NCBI RefSeq assembly: GCF_043641665.1
Contig: NC_092191.1
Span: 13,547,501-13,611,500 of the forward strand
DNA: 64,000 nt
Direction of reading: 5' to 3'
Origin: Enoplosus armatus
Lineage: Eukaryota; Chordata; Actinopteri; Centrarchiformes; Enoplosidae
Part shown: piece by piece, positions 18,545 through 30,897 of the stretch
How positions within the stretch are numbered: the stretch's first letter is position 1
How the letters are laid out: each line of letters begins with the position of its first letter
Position numbers and translations under genes: made by a program
Notes under the pieces: model-generated
The model's input: only the letters and a program-made list of their open reading frames with translations
What the model was told of the DNA's origin: nothing
The model's database searches: none

Positions 18545-18870
18545 GGCAGCGTTAGCTAGTTAGTTCCTAAGATATTCCAACTTTTTATTGACATGTACCG
18601 AACACAATAGTGATGTTTATCTTAAATTAATGAATGAGCTTTACATTTTGGGAAATGCACTTGGTCAATTTCATGCCAAGAGTTAGCTGAGAAGATTGGT
18701 ATAACTCTCATGTTTGTACACTAAATATGAAGCTACAACCAGCGGCTGGTTAGCTTAGCTTAGCATAAAGACTGGAAACAGAGGGAAACAGCTAGCCTGG
18801 ATCTGTCCAAAGCTAACATAATCTGCCTACCAGCACCTCTAAAGCTCATTATGTTATATCTTGTTTGTTT
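18545..18870. repeat. GCTTAGCATAAAGACTGG-family repeat, copy 1
   Basis: The copy contains ACATTTTGGGAAATGCAC, GAGAAGATTGGTAT, GGTTAGCTTAGCTTAGCAT, AAAGACTGGAAACAG, AACAGCTAGCCTGGATC and CAGCACCTCTAAAGCTC in order. The same string of phrases recurs at 22435-22745, 29205-29537 and 29542-30054. It is a moderately repeated non-autonomous element seen widely in spiny-rayed fish. The 18560-18620 part is the reverse complement of 22680-22745. Confidence 0.75.
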
Positions 18871-20789
18871 AAACCGTAAGAGTAAAAACAACACAATGCA
18901 GTTTTGCATGGCTTTATGTGCTACACTATTTGTTGTGCAGGTGCAGTCACTACCTGCAGTCTCCCCTGGTTGCCTGGCAACATCACAGGGATGACTAGAT
19001 CCCGGATTAATCACAGTTTTCCCTATTAACAGTTTTGTTGTTGTTTTGCACTTGAAGTCTGATAAATGAAGTCCTTAAAGGCCAAACTTACTTATTTAGA
19101 CAGACTAGACACAAGCTGAATACCACACTGATCAACACACCACCCATCTATTGAGTAACAAACAGGGAGAGGCCTTCTTGAGAACCACTCTCCGACACAT
19201 TTGTGTAGAAATGAGTAAACCCACACATGCTGACCGTACTTCTGTTTTCAGGGAGAAACCTCGACACCATCACCCCGCCCTCTCTGTCTCCCTCAGGCCA
19301 TGGCCTCTGAAAATCAGTGAGTAAGGCATTGTTTGCATAGTGGCTGGCCAGCAGACACGCCACCAAAGCCCACAAACAGTTGCTCTGTCCTGCAAATGTG
19401 AGCTCTGTGTGACACACAGCATTCCTGTGCATCAAGTCTGCACACAGTGCTGATGAGGAGGAGGTCAAAGGGATACCACTTGAGTGGAAAGGACTTAGGG
19501 GAGTAAAGGTGGGCTGCAACAAGGATCACTGGCTAGACATTTTGACTGGAGAGAGAGAGAGAGCACAAATCACTGGACTCCCTCAGTCAAAGCAGCTGTC
19601 AGGAGAGGAGCGGCTTTCTAAGAAAACATTATGTTGCTTGCTTGGAAGGGAAGTACCTTGTTTTCTGTCCACCAGTAAACTCAGCAACAGTTCACCGGTT
19701 CTGTGCTCTTACTGTGCAAAACTAGATTAACTAAACCTGATCACACCAGGTTTACTTATTTGAGTTTACAGTCAAGATTGGACTATTATTACCAAGAATG
19801 CCAAATATTCCTTAGGCCTCAGCCTTATCGCTACAAAGCTCACAGAGTTGGGAGCTGATATCAGGACTGAGAAAAACTGCGTTCTCCTCAGAAAATGTTC
19901 ACAAGTAACTGAAAAAGGTGAGCAGGCTTTGACCCCTTCGTCTTCTCTATGAAGTCAAACAAGTTTGCTTCACAACATCCTCGCTGACTTCAACCTCCAT
20001 CCACTAAGAGTGAGCACTCATCGATGGACCAAGACAGGAATAAAGTAAAACACACAAAGGAGATAGAAAACAGGGTTTTTATTTAGCCATGTGTCATGTT
20101 CAGTGGAACTTCGAGGCTGCTGTCACGTCTATAAAGATGGATAATGATTCAAAGCCTTTCAGCAAACGTTTTTTTGAACCACTGCTGTTATAGTGAAACA
20201 TTATGGCAGCATTTTACCTGCCAACCTATGAATTTGATCTGTCAGGAAAAGCATTTCCGCCATCAGTGGATGATGGCTTAACGAGCACTATAGCAGTATA
20301 GCAAGAGGTTTTACAAGGATTGGTAGAAAAAAAACAACTGATTACCAACTTTCTTATATATATATATTAAATTATTAAATTTGGAAAGCCTCTGTCCACT
20401 TTTTCCGTTACTACAGGAGAACCTAAATTATATGTTATATATTACCAACAACATTTGGAAAGAATAAAACAACCGTACTTTTCTATATAAACACTCATAT
20501 TTATTGAGACATCTCATCACTTGATAAAATAACCAAAGTGGCAATAAGCTTTACACATTTTTTTCCAACCAAACCCATGTTGACATTCACATAGCCTACT
20601 TTTATGTAAATGAGTTGCAGTGCATTTTTGCATACCTCACAAATCTTTAATAACATTTTGTAAAATATTTATATTACTTTGACAAAGCAGAGTTCCTTTT
20701 ATAGTATACTTTGTTCTTGAGAGCCAGTTTGGATTTTAAAATATCAGCCTTACAACATATCCATTCAAATTCAACGAGGCTACAGTCAG

Positions 20790-20915
20790 GCGATGCTATA
20801 AGTTAAATGCTAACGTCAGCATGCTAACATGCTCACAATGACAATGCTGATGTTAGCAGGCATAATGTTTACCATGTTCACCATCTTAGTTTAGCGTTTT
20901 AGCATGCTGGTGTGG
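20790..20915. repeat. AGCATGCTAAC-family repeat fragment, copy 1
   Basis: The fragment carries CAGCATGCTAACATGCTC, ACAATGACAATGCTGATG, GCAGGCATAATGTTTACC and ATGTTCACCATCTTAG, phrases shared with 36715-36870 and 40925-41145. It is a truncated interspersed repeat with no coding content. Confidence 0.7.
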
Positions 20916-22434
20916 TGGGGAATGCTTCCCTATTACAAATGACTGAGCATCATGTGTAGTGTTTGAACGCAGCCCCAGACCTGCCTCGTCCCCCTATCAG
21001 GACCAGATTATTTAAAGCACCTGTGCTGGTTGCTGTCGCAGGTATGTCAAGTTATTTTAGAGTCAAAACGCACAAGGCTTGTTCTGCTGCCTATTTATTT
21101 GACTGCCCTCATCTGACGTGTTGGCTGAGCTATTGTGTGTGTGGCAGTTTTAGAGATTACTTATTGTTTTAGATTTTGTATTAAGGCATTTTTAGCTAAA
21201 TTTATAAAAAGTATTCATTTTATCCCCTGTATTGGTTTCATTAACTTTTCTTTGTGCATTAATTTTTTCTCCCCAGCAGCTCCAGTCCCTGCCTACTTGA
21301 CTATTTCTGATATCAAACGCGTCTCTGCCTGGTCAGTAACGAACCTGTATGCCTTACTATAACTTTCCAAGCAATATTCAAGGTTTTTCATAGTATTTCC
21401 TGGGGTGCAATTCCCCAGGTGGCGTTGTCGCTCCCCTCTTCATTCACCCCTTATTCCGCCATCCCGCCACACTGGCATTTGCTAATTGGTACTCTGAACG
21501 ACAAATTGACATTGCTATCAATAGAGTCACTAGCAATGCTAATAAATATTTTCACAAACCATTAATAGATAATAATAATTAGGCTCAATGAACCCTCAAC
21601 TCTGTTGCTCTACATTTTTTGTTGTCTTCAAATAACATTATTTGTAGCCTTTACATAATGGAGGAAAGAACAGAAAACAGCAGCTTGAAAGCAAGTAGGT
21701 TTACAATCTGTTTGTTTTTAATGTGTTACAGTGAGTAAAGCATGAGTAACAACATGTTAACCCAGATTTACCCCAGATTTCAGAAAATATATATATATAT
21801 ATTTGAACAGTTTATAAAATGTATGTAATATCTCATTACATACCTGTACGCTTCCTTGGCCTTATCGATTGAGGAGTAATTTAATGCTAATTCTGCCTCG
21901 TAACTGTCATGTAGCTGAAAATGTAAAACTAACTACTCAATTTCTGAGTACATATGCTTCATGCATGTTAAACAGGTTTTGTGTTATCTGCTATTATCTG
22001 TGGACCAGATTACTCATGCAGAGAAAATGCGGCCTTTGTATGTATTATTCAGATTTTAACAATTTCTGATGCAGTGAACATGAATCTAGGTCACCTATAC
22101 ATTTGAGCAACATGCTGATCCAGTGGTTAAGGCCATACAGTACCTCATTAAATTGAATCAGCATGGTAGAGCTGCGCAGCTGTGCTCCACAGCCATGGTG
22201 TCAGATTTAGAGTTCATAATTCAAACAATCCTTGTACCTTTTGTTTTCTATACCAGCATTTACTGTGTAGGCCCCTGTCAATGGTTTAAAGAAAATAACA
22301 TTAACATAAGGAAAAACACAGGAATAAATAGTTGAATCACTACAACCTTTCTCCACCAAAAAACAAAAAAATCATTCTCATATAATGACTTCGTTGATTT
22401 TACTTTAAAAAATCGCGTTAATATGGTAAAATGA

Positions 22435-22745
22435 AGGAAGACGTTTTGGGAAACACGCTTGTTCACTTTCTTGCCGAGAGTTAGATGAGAAAATTGATAC
22501 CAATCTCCATATTTGTATGCTAAATATAAGGCTACAGCCAGCAGCAGGCTACCTTAGCTTAGCATAAAGACTGGAATCAGGTGGAAACAGCTAGCCTGGA
22601 TCTGTTCAACTATAACAAGATCTAAAGTGAGCTTTAGAGGTGCTAGTAGTTGGATTTTGTTACCCTTTGGGCAGAGCCAGGTTAGCTGTTTAGCATAAGA
22701 TAAACATCACTATTGTGTTTAGCATGTGTCAAGTTTAGGAATGAT
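22435..22745. repeat. GCTTAGCATAAAGACTGG-family repeat, copy 2
   Basis: This copy has the same ordered phrases as the one at 18545-18870: TTTTGGGAAACACGCTTG, CTTGCCGAGAGTTAGATG, CTTAGCTTAGCATAAAG, AACAGCTAGCCTGGATC and GAGCTTTAGAGGTGC. It continues into TTACCCTTTGGGCAGAG and AGATAAACATCACTATTG. Confidence 0.75.
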
Positions 22746-22990
22746 GGTTTAGGACATTTGGTATTTTCAACCCCCCCCAAAAAAAACCCAAACAGAGTCA
22801 GGCACAGGATTTGAACAGGAAGTTTGACACATACCAGTCTGTAATGGACCAACATGAATCTGGTGATAGCATACTGAAAAGATGAAAAATGCTACTTTAG
22901 AAACCAAACTGGTCCAGAAGGCACCCTATTTATGTAAAGACTCAAAAACACTAACTGTACCTATAGTGTTTGAAAAAAGCAGTTCCATCA

Positions 22991-23032
22991 CAAGGTCCAT
23001 TTAGTAGCTCCAGATCTGCTAAATGGACCTTG
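22991..23032. repeat. Perfect 14-bp inverted repeat (hairpin)
   Basis: CAAGGTCCATTTAG at 22991-23004 is followed, after a 14-nt spacer, by its exact reverse complement at 23019-23032. Further partial pairing extends outside the stem. It has no U-run and lies in the spacer, so it is more likely the tip of a repeat element than a terminator. Confidence 0.85.
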
Positions 23033-23873
23033 TGGTGAGATTGTTTTTCAACTGTTATGATATTCACTACCTATATATTACCAATAAGCAGTTGCACTGC
23101 AGACCTAACGGGCATTGCCTTATTTCATTTCAATTAATTCAAGTTCTAATGGCATTTACTCGATAAAGCTACAGCAGATATAACACAGTGTGAAAGGAGA
23201 AAAACTGATTTTTGTAACATGGGGGATGTTAAGGAGAACTGAGTTGATATCGTGCTCGTAAAACACAACGACTGCCTTTAACATTGTGTCTTGAACTGGT
23301 TTAAATATGAATCCTAGCATAAGCAGTGTACTATGCTTTGGTTAGATGGCTAAATATTCCAAACTGGAGACCCTGCTGCAAATATACGGCAAAATGCAAC
23401 TTCTGCTGTTACAAGCTGTCAGTAAAAAAGTACAGTATTACACAGGGCAATATTGAGGATTACGGCACAGCCGAGGCTGTAGTGAGATAAAGCAAGACAC
23501 AAGATGCATGCTCTAGTTACACATTAAGGGCTGTAGTATTAATTGTCCCTTACGTTGTTGGAACAGTGTGCCAACACACTCGGGGCAGCTTTCATCTGTG
23601 GACCTTCTGTATGTAAAGCCTGGTAGCGAGAGAGAGATTTCTGCTTTGGAGTGAATTTATTGTGCAGTGTCAACCTTTAACTATATTAATGTAATAATTC
23701 AATACCATTAGTAGGAATGTGTGTAAAAACATGGAAAGTCTCTGGATATATGTGGCTATGGCTTGTTTCATCTCAAGTGAGTGCGAGACTATTCTAGATA
23801 AGAAGATACATATACCTCCTAGCAGCATTAGCTAACACGCTACAGTGAAAATTGGGTGACGATTTCTCAAATG

Positions 23874-26800
23874 TCAATCCACCCTGAGTTTCTTGTGTGC
23901 AGAGCGCTCCGTTGATGGCGTCCCATTTGCATGTCCGTTTGTTGATGCAGGAGAGCCATTCTGGTGCTCCTTCTTTAGAGAAGCACTGGGCTTCTTGTAT
24001 GTCTTGTGTGAGAGAAAGAGAGGCATAGAGAACATGTTATTACACATAACGTAATCATTGAAAATTGAATAAGGTCACCTCATAATTAAATGTAATTACT
24101 GAAACACAAATTTCTATTTATAATGTAAGATAGTATGTTTAAAGTAATTTGGCAACAGTGTCTCCATCACATAGTTTGTCCACCAGAGAGCGTTAGTTAA
24201 TTTTTCACCTGTAAAATGTCCGTTCATGGCTTTGTCACAGTTCTTAAAAACACAAATTGAACGGCTCCTTAACAAAAAATGTTGTTGATGTTATGTGTTA
24301 ATGAAAAAATACTCTAATATCTTCTAAACTGCAGTATCAGACAGGCTATAAGCAGAATGTAACATACACAAATGTTAAACCCAATAAGCCTGTTAGCAGA
24401 AACAGAACTAGTTTTTGTCTATTTAAAAACACAAATATACAGTGTTAATTTGAAGGATAAGGCTGGCTTTATTCTCTATTTTTGTTACAGTCAACATACA
24501 ATATCTCCTGAAAATACAAAAACCAACAATGCAATAGTTTGTTATTCAGTAATTTCCCACTTCCTTTCTGCTCCAAGCTTGTTTCTTACTGAAGATGTAT
24601 ATATTTAAAATCAAATATGTTACTTTTTTTAAATGCTTAGTAATTTTCTGTAACAGCTGGGCACTGCAGTTTTTTTGCAAAAGTTACTCAAACAGGTGTA
24701 AATAGTGCATTTGTTGGACTATTTTCAGTGGCGGATTAACACTTGTTTGGTACTCTAGTGAGTACAGCAGCCAGATGGTGTATGTGTTATTGACTCAATT
24801 AAACTACACCACCTACGTCCTCCGTAATGAAGGAACATGTCACCAAATGCAACAATGGGGCTCACCGATGTGTTTTTAATTGTTTTTGAGCAACAATGGA
24901 GCTCTATGGCACAGAGGAATAAGATTGATCAGGCTTTGGCTACACAGACAATATTGTTCTTATATATCCTTTAAACTCATTAATTAACAGTTTAAAATGG
25001 GAAAAAACAACTGACCTGAATGTAGAAGTTTGAGAAAAGGAAAATGAGTGCGACCATGTAACTTATTTGGAAGTACAGCCATCCCATGGGAAAGCCACAC
25101 GGCCATATGACTGCACACATTGTCTGGGACATGGTTAAAAAGAACTGGATCTGTGGAGGAAACATGGCACGTGCAGACACAGAATAGGATGAGAAGGTGA
25201 CCCAGAGAACATATAGAAACGTAATATTGATCCAGAGCCTAAAATATCTTATGGACAGACCAAAGGACAAAGATTGAAAATATAACTTTCTTTACAAGCA
25301 TGAATTTTTAAAAGGATAATAGGTGAAATAAGGGAAGAAACAGTGATGGAAAGTAACTAAGTATATTTACTCAAGTACTGTACTTAAGTACAATTTTGAG
25401 GTATTTTACTAAGTATTTCTATTTTATGCTACTTTATATTTCTACTTCACAACATTTCATAGGCAAATATATTGTACTTTTTACTCCACTACATTTATGT
25501 GGCAGCTATAGTAACTAGTTACTTTGCAGTATAAGATTTTTTATACAAAACATACAATCTGCTTCTAAATTATAATACATCGTTCCTTCTCATCAAGACA
25601 TTTTAGTCTGTAATTTATATTTCAATCTATTTTCAACACAGTTTCAAGTATTTTCTAAAACACTTTCATTTTTTCTTTTGCAGCAACCTGACTCAATCTT
25701 TCTTTCATTTGAAGCTACAGACTCCTTTTAAGAGCATGTTTTAAACAAATTGATCTTTAAAAAAAATGTCACTTATTTTAAGAAAATTAAATAAAAACAT
25801 TTTTAGGATGTAATTATACTCAGAAATGTCTTCATGAGATTGGGGGTTCTGCAGATCAAACTGCCCAACAGTATAAAGAATAGTTGACCTCGACCAACTA
25901 CAGGAATAACAGGCTACTTACACATTAATATATCAAAATGTAATAATAATCCTAATCCATAATGAGTGCTTTTGCTTTTTATACATTGAATACATTTTGC
26001 TGATGAAACTTTTGTAGTTTTATTTAAGTAAACTTTTGAATTTTACTTTAACTGTTGTATTTTTTACACTGTGGTACTGCTACTTTTACTTAAGTGACGG
26101 ATCTGAATACTTTTTCCACAGATGGGAAGAAACTGCAGGATGAACCCACCAGCTGTAACTGTGTGATGTACTTCTTCCACCAAAGGTACGGCCGCATGGC
26201 CGGGATGGCTGAGAGGCCGTAGTAAGAATACATCACGACGTGGACGAAGCTGTTTAGGGAGGCGCCAAAGTACGCTGACGAGACACAGAGGAGAGACACA
26301 GGAAGTGACTGGCATTCAGGAGTGTAACGATCATACAGGGAATAACCAACATTTCATTAGTCTGCTCTGTTTGGAACAATTGCTAAAAAAGTTCATGTAA
26401 AATTAATAGAAGCCATTAACAGTAAAGTAATACAGAAATAATATAGTGATCATCTGATAAATAATAAAACATGTTTATAGATCAGAAATGTCACATTATA
26501 TTTAAGTCAATAGTAAAAGGCACATTATTGATTTTGAGGAAATTGACAACTTGCAGACTACAACTTTAATAGTGCAGCACAGTGCAACCGTGTTCAGGGC
26601 AATAAGTGTCACTTTGTGTCCTTTAAGGCTTTGTGGGGAAAACAGGCTGTTTTCAGGGCTAATGGGTTTAACATTAGAGCACTTGAATTATTTAGCTCGC
26701 TTTGGGGGCAAACAGTAAATGTGGTTACTGGAATGATTTGAGTCACTGGAGGGCGAAGTTGTGTTAAAACACTCACAATGGCCACAGGGTACCCAGTTCA

Positions 26801-29800
26801 TAACAAACCACCAGATGTTCAGCATGCTGGCGTGGTGGTAGATGTGGAGAAAGGTGATCTGGTGATTATTCTTTCGTAGTATGAAGAAGAAGGTATCCAT
26901 GAACTCGATGAGCTTGGAGAAGTAGTACCACCACAGGACGTTTATGATCTGAGAGGAGACACGGCAAAACAAAAATGGTTAAAGATATAAATAAAACAAA
27001 AGAAACGCCTGAAGAGAATAATATACAATATAGAGACAAAATGTTAGTCCGACTGTCCTGAAGGCCCTTGAAAGTTCAGGATGAAGCAATTTGTAGCAGT
27101 GACACACTGATGAAACTTTTTATTTAATCACTGCAGAACTGCAAAGCCGTGCACATTTCGCTGTGAGCCTTGTTTTCACCTCCGCTGCAGAGGGACACTG
27201 AAGAGAGTCATCATGATGACACGAGTCGGATTAAATTGACTGCCTGTCACTGCAGCTTATCTGCTTGGATTTACAGGTACTCACCCACAGAGATCAGAGC
27301 AGTAGATTTGAAAGAAAAAACACACATTTTGCTTAATATTATGTGCATTCTTGCTGTCCTACAGTATCCGGTGTTTATACATTTATTGTACTGTTTATCA
27401 TATCAAGAAACAGAATGGGAAATCATGTACTTTCTGTAATGAAATGACGTCAAAGATGTGATCAAATGAAAATAAAATCACCAGTAATAAAACATATAAA
27501 GGTTACACAGTGTAAATCTGACTGACTCACCTTATTATCCACTTCCTGTGCACTGTGAGTGTCCTGGCAATAGAAGTTGTAGCCACCATGCCACACGGCG
27601 GTAACAAGCTGAAGAAAAAGCCATTAAGATGAATGATGAATGGATATTTGACCATCTCCCTGAATAGATTAGCTACAGACACTGTAATGCAACACTGCAC
27701 AGCACGAATGCAATGTAAAAGTGAAACTTAAAAGATATGATGTTGTGAAATGTGACTTCCCAAGTAGTAATAAACACACGGACCAACAAATGTACAGACA
27801 GATAGCATGTCAGGTAAACAGATTTGGTGCATACATATACATATACCGGAATTTCTATATGTATCGCTATATGTTATCTATACTTTTGCTTTGTAAGTGA
27901 TTTTTTATTTATATAAAAATAATGGCTAAAATGTATGCAGCAAAGGCCGGCTTTCATCCTGACTTAAATCCCTAGTATGGGTCCAGCTCCAAAAACGATG
28001 CATCCCACACTTCCCATATGACAACTTGATTATTTATTCCATTTATTTGTAAGGGACTATGTACAACAATAAACATAAATGTTACCATTTGAAATATTGT
28101 ACCAGAGTTAGCTCAAAAGCTAAAAAAATAAAATGCATAATACAAAATTAGTACAACAGTACATCACACACACACCATGTCAGCAAGAAGTTGACATCAT
28201 CAGGGTTATTTTTTCAAAAGCCACAAAAGACATTATACACCGTGTTTATAGGCTGAGTGATACTCTCTGTGACAAGTAAAGTTTGGTGCCCCTTTAAAGA
28301 ATAAATATTCAAATGCACGTAGATGGCGTGGCTTAATGCTGATTCACCAAATCAATATACTGTAGATCCACTGTCTTTGTCTGCTGCTGTAAAAGGCTTC
28401 ACTAACTAACCTCAGAGCCAAGAAACTGCCACCAGTTAAGAACCAGCAACAGAATAAAGTGAGGTTCGGTTTTTATACATCAAGTATTTCGTCATGTGTG
28501 CACAGACTCCTTGATTCTTTCTCCAAACCTAGAGTGGCATTAGTCAGCCTATAAATAAACAAAATTAATCACAATCAGCTTTAATCACAATGATTATGTG
28601 ATGAACCGCTGTGCCCTGGAAAGTTGACAAGAACAAAACTGCCTGTACTTTGATTCACATCAGTTGGCATTGATTTTGGACTGCCAAAAGTTCACCCCAT
28701 GTCCGGGTCATTGTCAGAGTACAGAGTTTAATGAATCACACAGCCAACAGTCCGATGGGGCCTTACGCAATGCAGACACAAAGACAAGTAGCTTGTTCTG
28801 CCAGCTGGATGGGGAGAAGAGTACAGATACTTTAGACTTCAACATGCACAAAGGCACTTAATACCTGGTGTTCACAGGTACACAAAACAACAACGATCAC
28901 TTTGATATGTGCAGTCTGGGCACTATTCTGACACCTTGCTGAATAAGAAGGCAATTCCATGTTTGTTTACATCGGTGCATCTATCAATTTCAGTTACTTA
29001 GTCAGCTGTTTATAAAAAGCAGTTTTCCAGCAAACAATAGGGGGCTGTGCTGATGTCTGCGAGGGCATATGAGGGATTTGACGGACGAAACAATGAGCCT
29101 GTCAGCGTCCAGCTGTGTCCCTCTCACTCCCTGATAGCACTGTCTCCCATGGAAGCTTTCAGTTGGAGACGCCAGTAGCCACAGGCCCCAATCAGAGTCA
29201 AGTGGTAAAGAAATAGCTCAACATTTTTATGGAAATATGCTTATTCGCTTTTTTCTTGAGAGTCAGATGAGAAGATTGATACCGCTCTCATACCTGTCTG
29301 CTAAATATAAAGCAGCTATGTTAGCTTAGCTTAGCATAAAGAGGTTATCGAGACAAAACACCTAAAAAAAAGTAAAACCACAACTACAAACGAGACAAAT
29401 AAGATAAAGTGGTAATTAGTGAACTTTAGAGGCGCTGGTAGAAAGTTTTTTTTTTTACCTTTGGACAGACCCGGGCTCCCCCGTTTCCAGTCTTTATGCT
29501 AAGCTAAGCTAACTGTTTCCTGACTTTAGCTTCATATTTAAAGGAAATGTTGGACATTTTGGGAAATATGCTTACTGTTATTTTCTTGCCAAGAATTTAT
29601 ACCACTCTCGAGGGTTGTAGGGTAAATATATAGCTGGAGCCAGCAGCCGGTTAGCTTAGCATAGCATAACATAAAGACTGGAAACTGAAAAAATGAAATT
29701 TATGCTAAGATAAGCTAACATAGCTTCAGCTTCATATTTAACAGACAGATATGATGATATCTAACTCTACTGTTTACGAAAAATGTCTAGTGAGGCACAT

Positions 29801-30897
29801 AACCCCCAAAGACCAACATGCAAAAACAACTCCAAAGCTTGATTAGTGAGCTAGTGAGGTGCTGGTAGTGGGAATTTGTTACCTTTGGGCAGAGCTGTTT
29901 CCCCCTGCCTCCAGTCTTAATGCTACACTAAGCTAACCAGCTGCTGGCTGCAGCTTCATATTTAGCATACACACATGAGAGTGGGATCAATCTTCTCATC
30001 TAATGCTGGCAAGAAAGCAAATAAGCATATTTTCCAAAATGTCAAAGTATTCTTTTAATCAAACATACACACATATATATATATGGTCATATTCACACAC
30101 TAGAGTTTAAAGTGAGTATGCAGCTCTGACTCAGGTCAGTTTCCTCTTTGTTCTTTTATAATCTGTCTGTAGTGTGACGTTGCAGTGATTGCTTTGGCCT
30201 ACTTCAACACATCTCTCAGTGCGGAGCAGTCTGTTTACCTCATAGAACATGTAGAAGGACAAGAGTGTGAGGCCCAGATTGTAGAGCACCAGGAGGCCTC
30301 TGCAGGAGTACGGCTGCCTGTGTTTCATGTACTTGGGCCCCATCCATACGATCAGAAGGTACATGACTGTGAGTGCAAAGGTTGGTGGGTAGTTGTCGAG
30401 CAGCAGCCATTCTCGCACCCGCTGATCTGAAATATGGAGATAAAGAGGCCATTTTTTTTAACCGCTTGATCGAGAGGAGACGATAAGGAGGCCTCACTGG
30501 CAACAGCAGATGAACTTGAAAAGCAGCAGCAGCAGTTCACACTGACTGAGAAATGTTTGCTCAACACCCAGAAAGGTTAGCAGCGAGAAGGTGAAAAACC
30601 CCTGCAGAATTCTTGTGCAAGTCCATGCAATATGTACAGCATATAATGAATGACTAGGGACAAAGGTTTTAGGTAAAATTTACCTTCACAGCTACCGTCA
30701 TTTTTCTGTTGACTGCAGTACTCTGCTGAGCTTTTGCAGAAATTACAGTATTTGCAACATTTTGGAGGACAAACACATTTAAGACAAGAGCATCACATTT
30801 TACAGCAGCTACTAAGATGACAATATAAACTTGACGTACCTCTGGGACCCATCCATGTCTCTAGGTAAGTGTTCAGTTTATGATTGAAGGTCTCCAT
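23874..30897 (-). CDS. elovl5: Elongation of very long chain fatty acids protein 5, 7 coding exons, 294 aa
   Basis: ELOVL5 is the ER membrane condensing enzyme (3-ketoacyl-CoA synthase) that elongates C18 and C20 polyunsaturated acyl-CoAs, central to fish EPA/DHA synthesis. Exons: 30897-30840, 30426-30239, 27608-27531, 26948-26777, 26274-26150, 25150-25016, 24002-23874; all in frame. The start [23 protein letters not shown] is typical. Signatures are KLIEFMDT at 120-127, the histidine box HIYHH at 143-147, [13 protein letters not shown], and repeated hydrophobic segments fitting about seven membrane spans. The C-terminus is lysine-rich and ends KKLRVD, which resembles an ER retention tail. 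Length matches fish Elovl5 (291-294 aa). An acceptor at 30905-30906, 7-8 nt before the ATG, shows that a noncoding 5' exon exists further upstream. Intron 5 is mostly a transposon. Confidence 0.97.
25341..26124. mobile_element. Non-autonomous hAT-like element with 8-bp target duplication
   Basis: The element starts CAGTGATGGAAAGTAACTAA and ends TACTTTTTCCACAGATG, imperfect inverted termini. It is bounded on both sides by the identical 8-mer GGAAGAAA (25333-25340 and 26125-26132), the target-site length expected of hAT transposons. Its 784 bp carry the familiar fish phrases ACTCAAGTACTGTACTTAAG and TTTTACTCCACTACATTTA and no transposase. It makes up most of the 999-bp elovl5 intron between exons 5 and 6. 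Confidence 0.9.
29205..29537. repeat. GCTTAGCATAAAGACTGG-family repeat, copy 3 (both arms)
   Basis: A forward arm (GAAATATGCTTATTCGC, GATGAGAAGATTGATACC, GTTAGCTTAGCTTAGCAT) is followed by a reverse-complement arm (CCAGTCTTTATGCTAAGC, TAGCTTCATATTTA). The element is therefore a long-inverted-repeat, foldback-like unit. It lies in elovl5 intron 2 and directly abuts copy 4. Confidence 0.75.
29542..30054. mobile_element. Foldback-type MITE with long inverted repeats and TTAA flanks (copy 4)
   Basis: The left arm (AAATGTTGGACATTTTGGG, CCAGCAGCCGGTTAGC) and the inverted right arm (CTGCTGGCTGCAGCTTC, CCAAAATGTCAAAGTATTC) bracket about 513 bp. TTAA lies at 29538-29541 and at 30055-30058, consistent with a piggyBac-like target site. 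There is no coding capacity. It sits in elovl5 intron 2 next to copy 3. Confidence 0.7.

Larger units (their letters stand above)
17400..23873. other. fbxo9-elovl5 convergent spacer
   Basis: Both flanking genes point into this 6.5 kb stretch. No coding exon or RNA gene was recognised. It will contain the elovl5 3' UTR at its right end, of unknown length, and it holds repeat copies listed separately: 18545-18870, 20790-20915, 22435-22745 and a hairpin at 22991-23032. Short open frames here lack conserved residues or splice logic and are not called. Confidence 0.6.
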
